Origin: Tenrec ecaudatus | Lineage: Eukaryota > Chordata > Mammalia > Afrosoricida > Tenrecidae | Direction: 5' to 3' | Length of the DNA stretch: 64,000 nt | Assembly: GCF_050624435.1 (NCBI RefSeq) | Contig: NC_134530.1 | Coordinates: forward strand, 144,252,721-144,316,720 | Shown: positions 48,136 through 59,945 of the stretch, piece after piece | Layout of the letters: each line of letters begins with the position of its first letter | Position numbering within the stretch: the stretch's first letter is position 1 | Position numbers and translations under genes: made by a program | Notes under the pieces: model-generated | What the model saw: the letters and a program-made list of their open reading frames with translations, nothing else | The model's database searches: none | Told to the model about the DNA's origin: nothing

Positions 48136-48611
48136 TAATGTTTTTTAAATGATTTGATGTGACTGATTATTTTTATAGGTTGTTGTCTGTGTATATTTTT
48201 TTCTCTAGTCTCCCCTTTTAGAACCTTTGTTTTTGTCTTTTAAGAGCGATGGAAACCAAAATCAGCAGCTGCTAATCTTTAAAGGGGTTTTGTCTTTGAC
48301 CTTGAAAATCCCAGGCTAAGTACAGAACTTATTCTGAAAGGTCTCATTGAGACACACACACGTTTAGAAACAGTACGAATGACTACATAGTTAATATTTA
48401 ACATTAGAGCCTTAAAGTCAGACATACTTAATGTTGCATACTCATTTCCTGTCCTGAGCCTGTATTTTATGGCAAATGGTGGGTCGTGCTTCCAACCTTT
48501 GTTGAGTGTTAGCTTAAGAGGGAAAGTTCTTGATTGCCACTTATTGAGAGATATTTACGGCCCTGCCGCCCATGTCAGTCACCTTTAGTTAAACGGGGTC
48601 TAGCCCAGCCT
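48136..48611. other. Intron 1, no feature seen
   Basis: A+T-rich single-copy sequence. Confidence 0.5.
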
Positions 48612-48835
48612 TCCCAAATGGAACCCGGTGGCATAGTGAGTTATGCATTGGGCATAAGTTCAGCAGTTCAAAATCTACCAGCAGCTCCATGGGAGAAAGA
48701 GGAGGCTTTCAGCTTCTATTCGAGGTTAACCATCTCAAAAAGCAAAACAAAGTTAACCATCTCGGTCACAATTGGGTTGCTATGAATTTGAATTGATTCA
48801 ATGTCAGTGAGTTGTTTGGTTTTTGCTTTTGAGTT
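48612..48835 (+). repeat. AfroSINE with a small internal duplication
   Basis: Head GGAACCCGGTGGCATAGTG. GTTAACCATCTC occurs twice, at 48724 and 48751, so the copy is longer than usual. Confidence 0.78.
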
Positions 48836-49057
48836 TTGGGTTTTGTTTGTTTTGGAGCTGGAAGAGCCTTCCCATATTCTAAGGTGATACATAGTTAAAA
48901 TTCATTCATTCAAGCACTAGGAGAGTAAGTCAAAAATATTTCTGTTTTTCTAGTTAATACATGTATGGGTTTATTACAAATAAAGCCTATTTAAACCATG
49001 TCTGTCATCAGTAGATGGCTGGAGACAGATTCCCTCAGTAACACATGTGTCTTAGTT

Positions 49058-49135
49058 GTGTTTTTTTAATCATTTTATTGGGGGCTCATATACAACTCTT
49101 ACCACAATCCATACATCCATCCATTGTGTCGAGCA
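49058..49135 (-). mobile_element. Very short L1 3' insertion, 78 bases, with TSD
   Basis: Only the last part of the L1 3' end is present (AATCATTTTATTGGGGGC). GTCTTAGTT is duplicated at 49049-49057 and 49136-49144. Confidence 0.85.
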
Positions 49136-49144
49136 GTCTTAGTT

Positions 49145-49499
49145 TCTTTAGGAAGCCTTCAAGCAACAAGGTCTAATTGAATAAGTGACTTAGTGACTTC
49201 TGAGGGGATCTGTTGGGCCAGTTAAATTCAAAGCAGAAAGGTCAGCTCAGAAGGCTATGGCAGCTATATTTTGAGATTCCAAAGGGGTAATCTTAATGGA
49301 TTTTCTTGAAGGATACAGCATGACCTCATAATTTGAAGAAGGTTTTGGTTTTTTTGAGTTTGTTTTGTTTTTTAATTGCAAATTGCATTGGTGAGAAAAA
49401 GCCAGGTAAAAGCTAGGAATTTTTTTTCTTTCCAATCATTACAATGCACCTGCTCTTTCTTTGAAAGGGAGCAAGAACGGCCCAGGAGAATTTTGTTGA
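49145..49499. other. Intron 1, no feature seen
   Basis: Single-copy sequence. Confidence 0.5.
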
Positions 49500-49504
49500 G
49501 AAAC

Positions 49505-49986
49505 TGTGTTAGGCTGGGTTGGCTAGAAAAACAAATCGAGAGACATTCGTGTGGAAGAGAGAGCTTTATATCAAAGAGAAATTGTATATTCAGAAAACAT
49601 CCCAGCCCAGTCCAGATTAAGGCCAATATTAGCCCATATGCCTGATACTGGTCTGTAAATTCCTCCTCAGACTCATGCAGTCACCTGCAATGATGCAAAA
49701 TGTAGGAAGATCACAGGCTGGTGGGTGCAAAGTCTTGTGAATCCAGTGGCAGTGGACGCATGTCCAGGGCTCTGGCTGCCATCAGCTTGGCTTCATGTGG
49801 CTTGTCAACAGGAATGTGAAGCAGAGAGAGTAGATCCTGCCTCTAGGGAGGAAGAGAGGAAGTTTCCCAAATCCTCATGGCCATCCCCACAAGAAAAGCA
49901 TCATCAAGCTGGATCCTGTTTGACAGGCTAGACTCTACCCCTTCATTCTATTTATCTAGTTGACAGGAGATTATGTAATCACCACA
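49505..49986 (+). mobile_element. Solo LTR, ERVL/MaLR-like, with perfect TSD
   Basis: A 482-base element, TGTGTTAGGCTGGG to ATCACCACA, flanked by GAAAC at 49500-49504 and 49987-49991. Confidence 0.9.
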
Positions 49987-49991
49987 GAAAC

Positions 49992-50784
49992 TTTACTTCA
50001 TCCACCCTACAGTCCTGACCTTGCTCTCCAGATTCTTGTTTCTGTTCCCCAAATTTAAAGGACATTTAAGAGGAACACAGTTTGAATCCTTTGAAGATGC
50101 TCAAACTGTCGTTTGCCGTGGTATGAATCGGAAAGCACAGAATTCTTAGAGGAAGGGTTAGAGCGTTGGAAATAGCGTATCAGAAGTGTATGAGGGCAGG
50201 CTGACAATTTTTATTGAAAAGTCCCATTTAATTCAGTATTTAAAATTCTCTTAATTAAATATTTCCATGAACTTTTGGCCAGACCCTATTATGGTGCAAT
50301 AGGATTTGTCCATTTTGCTTCCTGTGAGCTTCGTTTAGTAGGACTGAGAATTCAGGCTAATGATTTACAGACATGCCAGGTGAACATAGTCCACCTGCCT
50401 TGGCCTTTCCCAACACCAGGCAGCGGTGTGCACTCTTACACTCTAATCCAACTCAGTGATTTCCACGTGTAAACACAAGGTACAGAATAGTTTACTGTGC
50501 TACCTTTTGAGTAAGAAAGGGGTGAAATGAGAAAATATTTATGTGCTCCCTACCCCTACCCGCAGAAAAAAGGCTCAAGGGCTGGATAAGCCGGAAACTA
50601 AAAGGTAGGGAGAGGAACAGTGTGGCAGGGGTAGGGGGGAAGCAGGGCTTCCTGCAGTGTACCTTTTGAACAGTTTCAGACATGTAACTGTATGTCAAAA
50701 ACCCAGTTAAGCCAGCGAGAAAAAAGAAATCTTAGAGTTGCTTACTGACAGAGAAACAAATGAGCCTAATTAGATGCCTTGTTA
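49992..50784. other. Intron 1, no feature seen
   Basis: Single-copy sequence; no repeat or coding pattern I can support. Confidence 0.5.
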
Positions 50785-50955
50785 AGAGGCCTTGGTGGAT
50801 ACTTTGGGTTGAGCATTGGGCTGGTTGCTTCATGGGAGAAAGAGAATGCGGTTTGCTCCCTTAAAGATTACCATCTGGAAAAAACTGTAGAGCAGTTCTA
50901 CTCTGTCCTGCAGGGTCCCAGTGAGCTGGAAGTGACTCGGTGGCAGTAGGGTTGA
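50785..50955 (+). repeat. AfroSINE
   Basis: Head GGCCTTGGTGGATACTTTGG, tail AAGTGACTCGGTGGCAGTAG; shortened in the B-box region. Confidence 0.78.
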
Positions 50956-51486
50956 AAATTGATTGCATAAGCACAGAGAAAACTATCCTCCGACTGTACG
51001 TACCTCCAGAGTAATGTATTCTTTTGCTGGTGGGTTTTACCTGTCCACAAGTGACATTTAATCTTTTTTTGTCCTGGTTTGGTTTTTTCCCTATAGGTAT
51101 AATCTCCTGTCAACAAAGCAGATTAATTTTCCATTTAGTAGTTTGCACATTAAGTATTCCATGATACTCCTGGACATTAATTAACCAAGGGTTCAGACTT
51201 AGCATCACTACTAGTGGAGCAATGGGACATGTGCCTACCACTCTGGTGCAAAGTGAAATATACACTATCATCTAAGAATATTCGTGCAAAAATATCTTAA
51301 ACCTCATCCTAATCAAACCTCAAAACAGAACTTCCATTTGTAGGAAGGAGACCATCTGAAAAATTCAGAATATGGACAGTTGTATAAGACACCAGCTTAC
51401 ACTTGTCAAAAGAAAGTCACTATCATCCCAGAGGAAAGGCAGTCCAGAGATGAGATTAACAGAGACTAAGGAGACCTGAGAACCCT
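50956..51486. other. Intron 1, no feature seen
   Basis: Single-copy sequence. Confidence 0.5.
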
Positions 51487-51625
51487 GGTGATGGTTCTAT
51501 GCTGGGCTGCTAGCCACAGGGTCAGCAGTTCAAAGCCACAGCCACTCCAAGGGAGAAAACGGGCTTTCGGCTGGAGCTCTAACAACCAGCTGCATTGTGT
51601 AGACCTGGATTGGAATGGTAGGAGA
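51487..51625 (+). repeat. AfroSINE, short
   Basis: Head GAACCCTGGTGATGGTTC, B-box part TCAGCAGTTCAAAGCC. Confidence 0.75.
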
Positions 51626-52351
51626 GGCTGTGGACTATGAAAGATATTCTTGTGGGGAAATTTGAATACAGACTAGATATTTTATGATAGTTATTAATCA
51701 ACTGGTGGTATTAATCTGATTCTGCTAAAGAACATTCTTATTCTTAGAAGATACGGTCTAAAGAAGTTAGGGTTGAGTCACCATCATGTTTGCTTCCCTC
51801 TTCCCTCCCAGAAACATTTGAAAATGGAGAGCTTCCATCTAGGTAGAAAGTGTTCACTGTTCTTTTAACCTCCTTGTACTTGAAGATGAACATGATGGCA
51901 GGGGTAGACTTGAGTGTATCACGTTTATTCAGGACCATGGATTACCCCCCCACCCCCGACACACACACTTCAACCTAGCATTCATGGCAACTCAGGAGGG
52001 GAAGAAAGGACGTTTGGCATGTTTTCATTGAGTTGTGGGTTTAGGAGTGAGGATGGGACATAGACAGACCTGGTGACTGAGGTAGGCAGCTAAATAAGCA
52101 CTTCAGTAATGTGTGCCACTGCCTGTGGTCTTAAAAACTAGGAAGCCTTGCCCTATTCTACTTACTGCCATTTTTTAATCTCTTAACTGTCTATCTCTGC
52201 ATTTGGAGGCCTGGATCCCCCACTTTCACTGGAGCACTTTAGGAAGTAATAGAAAACTAGTAAACCCTCTGCTATGAAGAAGGGAAGCAGGCGCGGAATT
52301 GTTTATAAAGGTAAAAGGCAAGCAGTTTTCAAACACCTATTCCTCACCACT
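51626..52351. other. Intron 1, no feature seen
   Basis: Single-copy sequence with a short CCCCCC/CACACA stretch near 51945. Confidence 0.5.
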
Positions 52352-52720
52352 TGAGCCCTAGTGGTGCTGTCGGTAAGCATTGGACTGTAACTGCAAGTCT
52401 ATGGTTCAGACCCACCAGCTCCTCTTCAGGGGAAAGACAAGCCTGGCTGCTCCCAGAAGCAAGCGCATTGCCATCAAGTCAATGTCAACTCATAGCAACC
52501 CGATAGGACAGGGTAGAATTTCCATTGCGGGTTTCCGAGAGTAACTGTTCACAGGCGTAGAAAGCCCTATATTTCTCCCTTGAAGCAGCTGGTGGTTTCA
52601 AACTGAAGACCTTGTAGATTGTAGCCCAACCCAGAACCACTGTGCCACCAAGGGTACTTCAGAAACCCTATACAGGGTCACTGTAAGTCTAATTATCTCC
52701 ATAACAGTGGGCTTCATCTT
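52352..52720 (+). repeat. AfroSINE interrupted by an opposite-strand AfroSINE
   Basis: Head and early body at 52352-52456 (GAGCCCTAGTGGTGCTG), late body and tail at 52662-52720 (AGAAACCCTATACAGGGTC). The antisense AfroSINE lies between. Confidence 0.82.
52457..52661 (-). repeat. AfroSINE, antisense, nested
   Basis: Near full-length, from the tail (CATTGCCATCAAGTCAATG) to the head (CCACTGTGCCACCAAGGG). Boundaries are approximate; no clear duplication. Confidence 0.82.
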
Positions 52721-53707
52721 TCTTTGGGTTTTCCAGTTCCTCTCCACTTTAGGGACCTTCACAGTGTGGAGCTATATTGCCTCCGCCCTTCTCCCCACCA
52801 GCATTGACACATGATCAGGTTGAGTCCCATTTTAAAAGGAGCAGTTCTTCTGACGGAGAAATTGGATTATAGCAGTGTGTGTGATATCCAGTTACTGATG
52901 AAACACAGATGGGGAGTGGGAGAGGGAAGTGTGTGCTCTGATTAGTCAGTGCCTACCTCCCTCCCCACACGCCACCTCCACAGAAACTCAGGCTCCAAGT
53001 GAGGAGACTGAGCACTGGAGAAACTTGAGACAGAGAAGATGGGCACAGAGTAGCCAAACTCAAGTCTCAGAAGTGTGCTTTCTGCACTAGGGAGTGGAAC
53101 ACGTGGCAGGGTGATGGGGGTGACTTCTAGTGGGTGTGCCTGAAGGCCCCTCACTGGGTGGGGGTATCCTACTTTGGAGAAACTGCTTTTACCTAAATGA
53201 GGTGAAAGATGTTAAGATTTACTCATTTCTTAATACCAATTAGTTACTGTGAATTGATAACTATTTCTTTTGATTCATCTGAAATGGGAATCAAATTGAT
53301 CATCCTCCGTTATGAAGAAAAGGTACGCCCTCTTCCTTTGGGGAAAAGAGCTGGTAGAAGGAGGGTCTGTAAAAAAAAAGAGAATCAGCCAGAAGGTGGA
53401 TGGACTAGGAAGTAGACGATGCAGGACTCCTGAGAGGTGTGCTAGAGTACCCCACTTACTAATTGGCCTTATTAAAATTCTAATGTACAGTAGTCACTGT
53501 TGTACTAAGATGCAAAGTATAGATTTTCAAAATATGCATATGGTGACTATGATGTGTAAACAGAAAAAATTTGCATATACAATATGCTAGAGCAGACAAT
53601 GGGACAGACAATATAAAGTTGGGAATGTTCTGGAAACTCCATAGGGTACCAGAAAAAGAATATAGGCCTTTCAAATAATCCTAAGCAGTAAAAACATTTA
53701 TTTGATC
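52721..53707. other. Intron 1, no feature seen
   Basis: Single-copy sequence. Confidence 0.5.
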
Positions 53708-54775
53708 CTTTTGTTATTGTTGTTATGATCCACACAGTCAAGTCCCTTCACAAAGTCAATAAAACATCTAGTATTATCTAAACATCTAGTATTATCATCT
53801 TTCAGCCAAGATCCATCTGACAACAGCAATAATATCCCCCATGTTCCACACACGTCCTCTTCTGCATCTGGCCTGAGCTTCTGCCAGTTCCCCGTCATGT
53901 GCTGCTGCAACCGTTGGTTGATCTTAAGCACAATTTTACTGTGTGTGATATCAGTGATACCGTTCTATAGGTTGAGCATTCTGTTGGGTCACCTTTCTTT
54001 GGAAGGGGCACAAATATGGATCTCTTCCAGTCAGTTGGCCAACTTAACTGTCTTCCAAATTTTCTGACGTAAATGAGTGAGTGCTTCCAGTGTTGCTTCA
54101 GCTTGCTGAAATATTTCCGTGGGTATTCCGTCAGTTCCTTGGAGCCCTGTTTTTGGCTAATCCTTTCAGTACAACTTGAACTTCTTCCGTCAACTCCATT
54201 GGTTCTTGCTCATGTGCTACCTTATTGATTGGTAAGATGTACGCTAATTCTTTTTGGTACAGTGCCTATTCTTCCCATGCTCCCATTCAGTATTTTGCTT
54301 ATAGAATCTTTGAAGATTGCGACTCTAGGCGTGAGTTTTCCGCAGCTCTCCGTTTCAGACATGCTGAACACGTGCTTTCCGTTTGATTCTCTAATTCCAG
54401 GGCCTTGCACATTTTCCTAAAATATGTGGCTTTGTCTTCTCGAGCTGCCCTTTGAAATCTGTTCAGCTCCTTCTTCCTTTCTTCCATTTGATTTAGCTAC
54501 TGTGTGATTAAGAGCAAGCTTCAGAATCTCTTCTGATGTCCACTTTGAATTGTCTTGTTCCCTTCCTTTTTAATGACCTTTTGCTGTCTTCATGAGTGAT
54601 GCTCTTGATGTCCCACCGCTCCTCGGGTCTTCTGTCATCAGTGTCCAGTGCATCAAATCTGTTCTTGAGATGTTCTCGAAATCCAGGTGGAATAGACTCA
54701 AGGTCCTATTTTGGCTCTTGTGGACTTGTTTTTCCTTTTCTTCATCTTTATCCTGACCTTATCCTGATCCCTCTA
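53708..54775 (-). mobile_element. RTE LINE, antisense, 1.07 kb
   Basis: The minus strand covers the reverse-transcriptase N-terminal half and the linker upstream. A broken frame keeps CFIDFVKGLDCVDH. At its 3' end the sequence goes from the CVDH codons directly into an AAC-rich tail. Confidence 0.82.
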
Positions 54776-54945
54776 TTCTCTTCTAAGTATTCTTTCTTAA
54801 TGATTTGTTTGCCTATTAATTGCTGTTTACCTTTGAGCCTAGTTCTTCACCCTTAGGACGAAATCTTTCTGGGGAAAGTAGAGGCTGTTAAACAGCATGT
54901 GCGATAACAAGTTTAAAAAGGTGACTAGCCTCAAACCCCCTAGGG

Positions 54946-55138
54946 CAGCGGGTCTCAACCTTCCCAATGCTGCCACCCTTACATACAGTTCCTCATGTTG
55001 GGGTGACCCCCCAACCATCACATTATTCTCGTTGCTACTTCATCACTGTCATTTTGGTACTGTTATGAATCAGGTGGCCCCTGTGAAAGGGTCGTTCAAC
55101 CCCCAAAGGGGTCGCAACCCACAGGTTGAGAACCGCTG
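54946..55138. mobile_element. SPIN hAT MITE
   Basis: A 193-base element with ends CAGCGGGTCTCAACC and GGTTGAGAACCGCTG. The flanks CCCTAGGG and TTCAGAGT do not match, so the duplication is lost or one flank was rearranged. Confidence 0.92.
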
Positions 55139-55202
55139 TTCAGAGTTTCCAAATCTGCCAGTCTTTCAAGAGCAAAAGAACCTTCTTCCAAAGGAGTGTT
55201 GT

Positions 55203-55703
55203 TGCTGTTAGATGCCATCTAGTCAGTTTCAGTTCCTCGTGACCCTGCCCCAGAACAGAACACCGCCCAGTCCTGTGCCATCCTGTCAGTTGTTCGAGTG
55301 CTTGAGCCCATAGTTGCCGTCGCTGTGTCCATCCGTCTGTCTCATCGAGGGCCTCCTCCTTTTTCACTGCTCTGATTCTTTACCAAGCAGGCTGTCCTTT
55401 TCCAGGGACTGACCTCTCCTAACCTGTCCAAAGTTAGACTTGAGACAAAGTCTCTCCATCCTTGCCTCTAAGGAGCAATCTGGCTTACTTCTTCTAAGAC
55501 AGATCAGTTTGTCCTTTTAGCAGTCCATGGTACTTTCAGAATTCTTTGCCAGCACCACAATTCAAATACATTGATTCTTCTTTGATCGCCTTTATTCAGT
55601 GTCCAACTTTCACATGCATATGAAGTAATTGACAATACCATGGCTTAGGTCAGGTGCACCACTGTCCTCAAAGTACATCCTTGATTTTCAATGATTGAAA
55701 GAG
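55203..55703 (-). mobile_element. RTE LINE 3' end, antisense
   Basis: Reverse 3' tail (TTGTTGCTGTTAGATGCC) followed by the C-terminal ORF region. 5' truncated where an L1-like piece begins. Confidence 0.82.
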
Positions 55704-55706
55704 GTT

Positions 55707-55945
55707 TTTTTTTTTCCCAAAACCATTTTATTAGGAATTAATCCAAGCTCATCCCAGCACATAGTTCAGCCATATTAAGCAGTGTTGTTCAATTGCTACC
55801 AAAATCAGTTTCAAAACATTTTCTTTCTCTCTTTAACTCCTTGATAGCGGCTCCCTCTTATACCTCCACCTCCCCCGCCGTGCCCTCCAGGAACCCTTAC
55901 TCTAGTTGTTGTCGCTGTAGCTTCGCCTACTTTAAAGATACTGAC
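55707..55945 (-). mobile_element. L1-like 3' end, antisense, different subfamily
   Basis: Poly(T) then ACCATTTTATTAGG, then a sequence parallel to but clearly diverged from the common L1 3' end. Confidence 0.6.
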
Positions 55946-55954
55946 CTACAGGAA

Positions 55955-57496
55955 GCATCACAAGATGAAAGAATACAGAGTCCCTATACCAAAAAGAACT
56001 AGTCAACATTCCACCATTTCATTAGGTAGCCTATGAGCAAGAACCTATGTACTGAAGGAAGAAGTTCAAGCTGCACTGAAAGCATTAGCTAAAATTTCAG
56101 GATTTGATGGAATACCAATTGAAATGTTTCAACAGGTTGATGAAGCACTGGAACCACTCACTCATCCGTGCTAGGAAATTTGGAAGACAGATACCTCGCT
56201 AACTGACTGGAAAAGATCCATATTTGTACCCACTCTAAAGAAAGGTGACCCAGAGAATGCTTAAAATATGTAACAATAGCATGAATATCACAAGTACAAT
56301 TTTGTTGAAGATCTTCCAACCATAGTGAAAGCAGTAGAGCTGCCAGAAGTCCAGGCCGGATTCAGAAGAGGACGTGGAACAAGGCATATCACTGCTGATG
56401 CCAGATGGATCTTGGCTCAAAGCAGAGAGTACCACCAGGAAGATATTTACTTGTGTTTCATTCACTGTGCCAAGGCATTCAGTTGTGTGGAACATAATAA
56501 ACTTGGGATAACACTGAGAAGATTGGGAATTCATTCGTTGTGAACACTTCATTGTGCTCTTTCAGAACATTTAAACTGATCAAGAGGCAGCTTTGCAAAC
56601 AGAACTATAGAAATACTGCATGATTGAAAATCAGAAAAAGGGTGCATCGGGGTTGTATCCTGTCACCATGCCTGTTCAGTCTGCATGCTGAGCAAATCAT
56701 CAGAGAAGCGGGATTTTAGGAAAGAAGAGTACTGCATCGGGATTGAAGGAAGACTTATTAACAACCTGCAGTTTGCACTTGCTTGCTGAAAGTAAGCAGG
56801 ATTTAAAGCACTTGCTGATGAAGAGCAGGAATTTTAGCCTTCAGTTCAATATAAAGAAGACCCAAATTCTCACAACTGGACCAACATGATCAGTGGAGAC
56901 AAGGTTGAAGTTGTCAAGGGTTTTGCCTTACTTGGATCCACAATCAGTGCTCTAGAAGCAGCAGTCGAGATCAAAAGACCTCTTGCTTTAGGTAAATATG
57001 CTGTGCAAGACCTTTTTTGAGTATTGAAGAACCAAGGATGTTACTTTGAGGACTAAGGTGCACCTGACCCAAGGCATGGGATTCTCCATGGCATCAAAGG
57101 TATACGAAAGTTGGACATTGAGTAAGGAAGACTGTAGAAGAACAGATGCAGTGACTTGTGCTGGCGAAGAATATTAAAAGTATCATGGACGACTAAAAGG
57201 ACAAATATCTGTATTGGAAAAGGCAAGGCCAGAGTAATCCTTCAAGGCAAAAATAGTAAGACTTCATCTTACATACTTTCTCCAGAGCCTGGAGAAGGAC
57301 ATCAGGTTTGGTAAAGTGGAGGGGTAGCTGAGCAGAGGAAGGCCCTCGACAAGATGGATTGACAGAGTGGCCGCGTTAATGGGCTCAGGCACAGGAACAA
57401 TTGTGAGGATGGCGCAGAACTGTGCAGGATTTCATTCTGTTGTGCATTCCAGGTTGCTATGAGTCAGAGCTGACTCAATGGCATGTAACAACAATA
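55955..57496 (+). mobile_element. RTE LINE, 1.54 kb, reaching the 3' tail
   Basis: It covers linker, reverse transcriptase (short frame at 56325-56543 with VQAGFRRGRGTRHITAD) and C-terminus, and ends GCATGTAACAACAATACAC. Frames are broken throughout. Confidence 0.85.
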
Positions 57497-57812
57497 CACA
57501 GATGAGACAACCTTGCTTGCTGAAAATAAGGACTTGAAGAACTTGCTGGTGAAGATCAAGGACTGCAGCCTTCACTATGGATTATGACTCGATGTAAAAA
57601 TCAAAAGCCCTACAACTGGATCAGCAGGTAACATCATGGAAAGATTGAAGTTGTCATGGATTTCGTCTCGCCTGGATTCCGCGTCAGTGCTAACGGAAGC
57701 AGCTGTCGAAATCAAAGGACATATTGCATTGGGTAAGTCTGCTCCACAAGACCTCTTTACGTGTTGTAAAGCAAGGAGGTTACTTTTAAAACTGAAGTGC
57801 ATTTGACCCGAG
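57497..57812 (+). mobile_element. Further RTE fragment, sense
   Basis: It begins at the reverse-transcriptase/C-terminus junction (GAGACAACCTTGCTTGCTG) immediately after the previous RTE tail, so two copies lie head to tail. Confidence 0.8.
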
Positions 57813-57814
57813 GA

Positions 57815-57872
57815 GTGGCTGGTGGTTTTAACTGCTGACCTCACAGTTAGCAGCCCAAGTCACACAGGAATG
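57815..57872 (-). repeat. AfroSINE fragment, antisense
   Basis: Head portion only (GCTGGTGGTTTTAACTGC). Confidence 0.6.
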
Positions 57873-58024
57873 GCTCTGGTTTGTGGATTGTTTGTTTGGG
57901 AATTAAGCAGTGTGCAGATAAAACTAAAGATTGCGGTACCTAGCGTGTTCCATGTTCCAAAATTGCCCGACCAAACCCTGCATTGTCATTATGCTGTGTA
58001 AGGCACTGCAGCTCCTTCCATAGA

Positions 58025-58180
58025 CTTTTATGGAATAGCACCGGGTTCAACGACTGTTAACCAACAGGTTGGCAGTCCTAGTCCTCCCTTAAGTGCCTCA
58101 GAAGAAAGGCACGGCATCCTTCTGAAAACCAGCACAGGTCTACTCTGATACACAAGTGGTCAGCATGAATCAGAATCACC
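58025..58180 (+). repeat. AfroSINE, diverged
   Basis: Head GGAATAGCACCGGGTTC, body to GTGGTCAGCATGAATC. Confidence 0.6.
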
Positions 58181-58204
58181 TTCGCAGCCACTGTAACTGG
58201 TTCC

Positions 58205-58385
58205 CCACTGCCACTGAGCCTATTCCAAATCCCCGTGACCCTACATAGGGTTTCTGGAGTTATGCATCTTCATGGGAGCACACAATCTTAAGTTCCTCCT
58301 GAGCAACTGGTGGGTTTGAGCCACCGATCTCGAGGTTAGAGTCCGAAATGTGTTGACAAAGTAATGCACCATGAGGTAGCATCCT
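58205..58385 (-). repeat. AfroSINE, diverged, antisense
   Basis: Tail CCACTGCCACTGAGCCTATTC and reverse body with AACTGGTGGGTTTGAGCC. Confidence 0.65.
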
Positions 58386-59160
58386 TTCCACCACCTGTTG
58401 GCCATAGTGTCATAGTTAAAGTCTTAGTTTTTCGTTTTCTCTGCTTCAGGAGCTAAAAGGCAGAATTGGGTGGTATCTGAGTAGAACTGTAGGTGGGCCT
58501 TGAGGGAGTAAAGGTCTCAACTGCTAATGGTAAAATGTAGCAATGCTGGTCAACTGAGTGCTATACAATTGGTTTGTTGTTTTTTGACTTGAGCCTTAAA
58601 ACTTTGTAGGTTCTCTTTGTCTTGTTAAGTTCGGTTCAGATCTTTGAGCTCAGCCTCTCACCACTGGATGGTAGATGTACCCCAAATTGTTTCTTCAGGA
58701 GAATTTCCCTCGATCATGGTCAATATCACATGGAAGAGAACCCATCATTATGCCCTCTGAGCTGCCCAGGGAGGTGCTTGAAGCTGTGCCAGCCTGTTGT
58801 TTGCGTTTGTAAGACCACAAGTAGAAGTGTGTGTTTGGATGCGCTCTTCGGGGAGAATATCATCTGACCTGGTGGCCTTTCGCAGTTGCAGTACTTAAGA
58901 ATAGACCACGGGGGATAAAGCTGTTGATGAGGTGGTGAGGCCCCACCTCCTTCTCTTCCTCCCCATTATATCTAGAATCGGCATTCTTTACAGCTCTAAA
59001 GCACCCCAATTAATACTTACTCATGACAGGAGATAATGCAAACAGAACAGCCGTGCAGTTGCCTTTGAAGTTTTGTTTTCACCAAAATTATCTTATTTGG
59101 CTTATATGTAATAAGTCCAACCCAGTTAGAGGCTATTTTTAAGTTCTGGTTTCACTAGAG
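58386..59160. other. Intron 1, no feature seen
   Basis: Single-copy sequence. Confidence 0.5.
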
Positions 59161-59357
59161 CAGTGGTTCTCAACCTGTGGGTCGTGACCCTTTGGGAGGG
59201 GTCAAGCAACCTTTTCACAAGGGTCACCCAATTCATAACAGAAGCAAAATGACAGTGATAAAGTAGCAACATAAATAATGTTATGGTTGTGGGGGGTCAC
59301 CATAACACGAGGAACTGTATAAAAGGGTCCCGGCATTGGGAAGGTTGAGAGCCATTG
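59161..59357. mobile_element. SPIN hAT MITE
   Basis: A 197-base element with ends CAGTGGTTCTCAACC and GGTTGAGAGCCATTG. The 8-base duplications CACTAGAG and CGCTAGAG differ at one base. Confidence 0.94.
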
Positions 59358-59790
59358 CGCTAGAGGGAGAACTTGAGATATCCGTGTTGATTCAAGCAGC
59401 ATTTTCTTTGTTTACAACTGGGAAGATGACCAGCACTCTTGGAGAAACTTCACTGGGAAGGTGGCTAGCAGCTGTGAGGGCCCAGAGGAAAGGTGAGAGC
59501 CACAGAACAGTTGTGCTGCAGTGTCTCTTCAGTGCCTAGTGTGGGATCAGAGAGCAGGCCGGCTTGTTACTGTTCGCCGGTGTTTACCTAGGACACCTTA
59601 CCAGCAGTGAGGAGGCCACCCGCCCAGGTCCGCGCTAGAGTTAGCACTCTGCCCACTCCGCGTACGGATTCTCTTCGTTACTTGAATCTGATAAGCTGTT
59701 TGCAACACATGCTAACATATTTAGATGGGAAAGCTTTTGCTAAGCTCAGGCTTCTGGTGAGCTATATCAGCATGAGGTATCAATATAAGT
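59358..59790. other. Intron 1, no feature seen
   Basis: Single-copy sequence. Confidence 0.5.
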
Positions 59791-59803
59791 TAATATGACT
59801 CTT

Positions 59804-59932
59804 TTTTTTATTTTAACAATTTATTGGGGCTGATACAATTCTTTTCACAGTTCATACATATACATACATCAATTGTATAAAGCACATCCATACATTCCCT
59901 GCCCCAATCATTCTCAAGGCATTTGCTCTCCA
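59804..59932 (-). mobile_element. Short L1 3' insertion, 129 bases, with TSD
   Basis: Reverse L1 3' end preceded by T run. TAATATGACTCTT is duplicated exactly at 59791-59803 and 59933-59945. Confidence 0.9.
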
Positions 59933-59945
59933 TAATATGACTCTT

